Source: JANQGH01 sp039030175 (GTDB lineage: Bacteria; Pseudomonadota; Alphaproteobacteria; DSM-16000; Inquilinaceae). Taken from it: a DNA stretch of 64,000 nucleotides. The notes beneath the pieces are model-generated. The model did not search any database. It was not told the DNA's origin and worked only from the letters and a program-made list of their open reading frames with translations. The stretch spans positions 1-64,000 of the forward strand of contig JBCCER010000001.1 in NCBI GenBank assembly GCA_039030175.1, in the 5' to 3' direction. The position numbers and the translations under genes are program-made. This document shows, piece by piece, positions 61,542 to 64,000 of this stretch; the stretch's first letter is position 1; each line of letters opens with the position of its first letter.

Positions 61542-62119
61542 GCGTCAGTGAAGGCGAATGGCGATTCGAAGGCACCCCAAGTCGGCCAATCACCGTCGCG
61601 TTCGCTAATGGTGGGTCGATCGATCGGCGGCGCGCTACCGCCTGCCGTCCAGTCGATTTTGAGGGCCGGATCGTCCCATCGCACGCCCCCCTCGCTGGCG
61701 GGTGCGTAGTGGGCGTCGACCTTATAGGTGACAAGGCAGTCTGGTGTGACCGTCCGATACGCGTGTGCAAATCCTGATGGTATCAGCAATTGTTCGCCGC
61801 CTTCGGCTGTTAGAAGCGCACTGACCGACCGCCCATAACCGGGTGATCCCGCCCTGATGTCGAGCGCCACATCGACAATTGCGCCTCGCAAGACGGAGAT
61901 CAGCTTGTTCTGAGCGTCGGGCGGTCCTTGGAAGTGGAGGCCTCTTATTGTGTCGACCACACTAGAATAGGCCAGATTGTCCTGGACAAAGTCTACGTTT
62001 AGGCCGTGTTCCTGCCAGCGTTGGCGATTGTAGGTTTCGCTGAAAAATCCCCGATCATCGCCAAATCGGCGCGGCGTGATCCGCAGCACGCCCGGCAGTT
62101 CGAAAGTCTGTATATCCAT
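61538..62119 (-). CDS. rfbC: dTDP-4-dehydrorhamnose 3,5-epimerase
   Basis: A 193-residue cupin-fold epimerase of dTDP-rhamnose synthesis. Motifs: RITPRRFGDDRGFFSETYNR, VQDNLAYSSVVDTIRGLHFQ with the catalytic His, GAIVDVALDIRAGSPGYGRS, LLIPSGFAHAYRTVTPDC and TYKVDAHYAPASEGGVRWDD with the catalytic Tyr. The other rml genes are not in the window. It is convergent with the ManC-like gene and divergent from cysD across about 276 bases. Confidence 0.95.
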   Translation of the reverse strand: MDIQTFELPGVLRITPRRFGDDRGFFSETYNRQRWQEHGLNVDFVQDNLAYSSVVDTIRGLHFQGPPDAQNKLISVLRGAIVDVALDIRAGSPGYGRSVSALLTAEGGEQLLIPSGFAHAYRTVTPDCLVTYKVDAHYAPASEGGVRWDDPALKIDWTAGGSAPPIDRPTISERDGDWPTWGAFESPFAFTDA

Positions 62120-62395
62120 GAAATCCGACGTGAGAGTAATCGTATTCGGCGCAGGCCGTCACGCCCCGATCATGGAGCAGGCGACCAGTGAATTGTCAGC
62201 ATCAGCTTGGCGAAATTATGTTTTTTGGCCGCTCGATAGGTAAGTTATCAACTTTCGAGCTAGGTATCAGGGCATCGACATGTGCGCTATCTGCGCGCCA
62301 AGCCCTGATCAGCGTTGCGTTTGCTGCAGTTGCGAGGAGCGTCTCGTTCGGCTATCCGATGGCGCTTCCTATCCAGCGCGATGGAGACATCCGCC

Positions 62396-63193
62396 ATGAC
62401 TTCCCACTTGGACACGCTCGAGGCTCGAACGGTCTATATCCTGCGGGAGGCGTTCGCACGGTTGGAACCGCTCGGCATGCTGTGGTCAATTGGTAAGGAT
62501 TCCAATGCCTTACTATGGATGGCGCGCAAGGCGTTTTTCGGTCATGTGCCCTTTCCGCTGATCCAACTGGACACAGAGATGGAACTGCCGGAGGTCTATG
62601 ACTTCCGTGACCGGCTGGTTGCTGACTGGAATTTGACCTTGAAGGTCGAGCTGTGCCCGCCAGAAGAAGAGATGGACCAGACCTTGCCGCCGGCCACGCG
62701 TTCGGCAGCACGTAAGACTGAGGGGTTGCGCGCCTTGCTCGCTAGGGACGGCTATCGCGGCATCATTGCAGGCATTCGGCGGGACGAGCAGTCGACCCGC
62801 GCCAAGGAGCGGGTATTCAGCCCGCGACGCATGGATGGCGGCTGGGATTTCCGCGATCAGCCGCCCGAGTTTTGGGATCAGTACAAGACCGAAGTTCCGG
62901 ACGGCACCCATGTGCGCATCCATCCGCTGCTGCATTGGACCGAGCTTGATATTTGGCGTTACACCAAGCGCGAGGGTATTCCGGTGGTGCCGCTTTATTT
63001 TGCGCGGGACGGCAAGCGCTACCGGTCGCTGGGCGAGAAGAACATAACCTTTCCAGTCGACAGCGATGCGGCGACGATTGACGAGATCATTCGCGAACTG
63101 GAGGCGACCCGCATCCCCGAACGGGCGGGCCGAGCGATGGACCACGAAGCCGAGGACAGCTTCGAGCGATTGCGCACCAGCGGGTATATGTAA
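62396..63193 (+). CDS. cysD: Sulfate adenylyltransferase subunit 2
   Basis: A 265-residue CysD, starting at ATG 62396 with GGAG ten bases upstream. The PP-loop is GMLWSIGKDSNALLWMARKA, followed by LIQLDTEMELPEVYDFRDRL, GIIAGIRRDEQSTRAKERVF and VRIHPLLHWTELDIWRYTKR. It forms APS from sulfate and ATP together with the GTPase CysN. It is about 35 residues shorter than the E. coli enzyme because the internal segment near residue 220-250 is compact (LYFARDGKRYRSLGEKNITF), which is common in a short CysD group. The upstream region shows no motif I recognise. Confidence 0.94.
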   Translation: MTSHLDTLEARTVYILREAFARLEPLGMLWSIGKDSNALLWMARKAFFGHVPFPLIQLDTEMELPEVYDFRDRLVADWNLTLKVELCPPEEEMDQTLPPATRSAARKTEGLRALLARDGYRGIIAGIRRDEQSTRAKERVFSPRRMDGGWDFRDQPPEFWDQYKTEVPDGTHVRIHPLLHWTELDIWRYTKREGIPVVPLYFARDGKRYRSLGEKNITFPVDSDAATIDEIIRELEATRIPERAGRAMDHEAEDSFERLRTSGYM

Positions 63194-63196
63194 GCC

Positions 63197-64000
63197 ATGA
63201 GCCTTCACCGCCCCAAAGCCACGGGCCAGCAGCTTCAGATCGTTGTGGTCGGCCATGTCGATCATGGCAAGTCCACCTTGATCGGACGGCTGCTCTACGA
63301 CACCGATAGCCTACCCGACGGTAAGTTCGACGAAGTCAAAGCCGTCAGCGAAAAGCGTGGCATGCCTGTCGAGTGGTCCTTCGTGCTCGATGCATTCCAG
63401 GCCGAACGCGATCAGGCGATCACGATCGATACGACGCAGATTTGGTTCGAGACAGAGGCCAGACCCTACGTCATCATTGACGCGCCCGGGCACCGTGAGT
63501 TCCTGAAAAACATGATTAGCGGCGCTGCTCTTGCCGAGGCCGCGCTATTGGTCGTTGATGCGGAGAAGGGGGTTCGCGAACAGTCCCGGCGGCACGCGTA
63601 CCTTCTGCATTTGCTAGGCCTGCGCCAGATCGCAGTTGTCGTCAACAAGATGGACCGCGTCGATCACTCGGCTGAGCGGTTTCACGAGGTCAAGAGCGAC
63701 ATCGTGGCCTATCTCGACGATCTAGGCATGACGCCCACCGCAGTGGTCCCAGTCAGCGCGCGCCATGGGGACAACCTGTCGGCGCGATCGACAAAGATGG
63801 GTTGGTACGAAGGACCGACGGTTCTTGAGGCGTTAGACGGCTTCGCGCCGGTAGCCGCGCAGTCCGATCAACCGCTTCGGTTGCCTGTCCAAGATGTCTA
63901 CAAGTTCGACGAACGGCGCATCATCGCCGGCCGGGTCGAAAGCGGCCAGGTATCGGTTGGCGACACGGTCGTCTTCTCGCCATCAAACCGTACAGCGACC
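63197..64000 (+). CDS. cysN: Sulfate adenylyltransferase subunit 1 (partial)
   Basis: Starts three bases after cysD and runs off the right edge; about 268 residues are visible. It is an EF-Tu-like GTPase: G1 VVGHVDHGKSTLIGRLLYD, switch region QAITIDTTQIWF, G3 IDAPGHREFLKNMISG, G4 VVNKMDR and G5 VPVSARHGDNLS, then a domain-2 start VQDVYKFDERRIIAGRVESG. It drives ATP sulfurylase by GTP hydrolysis. A C-terminal CysC kinase domain may follow outside the window; this cannot be seen. Confidence 0.95.
   Translation, partial: MSLHRPKATGQQLQIVVVGHVDHGKSTLIGRLLYDTDSLPDGKFDEVKAVSEKRGMPVEWSFVLDAFQAERDQAITIDTTQIWFETEARPYVIIDAPGHREFLKNMISGAALAEAALLVVDAEKGVREQSRRHAYLLHLLGLRQIAVVVNKMDRVDHSAERFHEVKSDIVAYLDDLGMTPTAVVPVSARHGDNLSARSTKMGWYEGPTVLEALDGFAPVAAQSDQPLRLPVQDVYKFDERRIIAGRVESGQVSVGDTVVFSPSNRTAT

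Overview
The window is high-GC DNA from a free-living alphaproteobacterium, probably a Rhodospirillales-like or marine relative. The best evidence is the conserved gene string murA - DUF2948 followed later by hisG - hisD - UPF0262 - low-molecular-weight phosphatase - infA - maf - RNase E/G-like - yacG, which I know as a typical alphaproteobacterial neighbourhood. Several uptake systems typical of oligotrophs are also present: a TAXI-TRAP, a TctABC and a Dpp-type ABC transporter. I see no phage, IS element, integrase, CRISPR array or rRNA operon. Two tRNA genes are present, Thr(GGT) and Phe(GAA). The window cuts genes at both edges: a PPOX-type flavoprotein on the left and cysN on the right.

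Layout. 1-4452: PPOX flavoprotein, a small RHH-like protein, and a leftward three-gene operon (Gfo/Idh/MocA dehydrogenase, RHH-fused acetolactate-decarboxylase-like protein, FGGY kinase) that looks like an uncharacterised sugar or sugar-acid route. 4581-9455: a large secreted VWA protein with eight 88-residue repeats, a phosphodiester glycosidase family protein and a nitroreductase. 9462-15799: Usp, fused TRAP permease and TAXI binding protein in one leftward operon, then a class III aminotransferase. 16134-19732: secreted small protein, tRNA-Thr, small basic protein, dcd, murA, DUF2948. 19729-21333: amtB-glnK in inverted gene order. 21657-28315: a TetR regulator divergent from a YbhGFSR-like efflux operon that ends with a serine beta-lactamase-family gene, with a perfect palindromic operator between them.

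28469-33596: the hisG-to-yacG housekeeping cluster. 33633-42086: a 1-Cys peroxiredoxin, then a tightly packed leftward seven-gene unit (TctC, TctB, TctA, HIT protein, LysR, FAD monooxygenase, nitrilase) and a lipoprotein. 42285-45173: tRNA-Phe, aquaporin, NhaA antiporter, DJ-1/PfpI protein. 45210-51472: VOC protein and a complete Dpp-type ABC importer. 51669-62119: envelope and surface-sugar genes (DegT aminotransferase, UDP-HexNAc dehydrogenase type, UDP-glucuronate epimerase type, ManC-like, RfbC) mixed with a cyclophilin, a methyltransferase, an orphan phnM and a degenerate HutF homologue. 62396-64000: cysD and the start of cysN for sulfate activation.

The best candidates for undescribed biology are the dehydrogenase/RHH-decarboxylase/kinase operon (995-4452), the TctABC-HIT-LysR-monooxygenase-nitrilase operon (34454-41392), the HutF-like protein that has lost its metal and catalytic residues (57594-58907), and the exactly periodic VWA repeat protein (4581-7604). 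All functions are inferred from reading translations and remembered family motifs; no database search was run.
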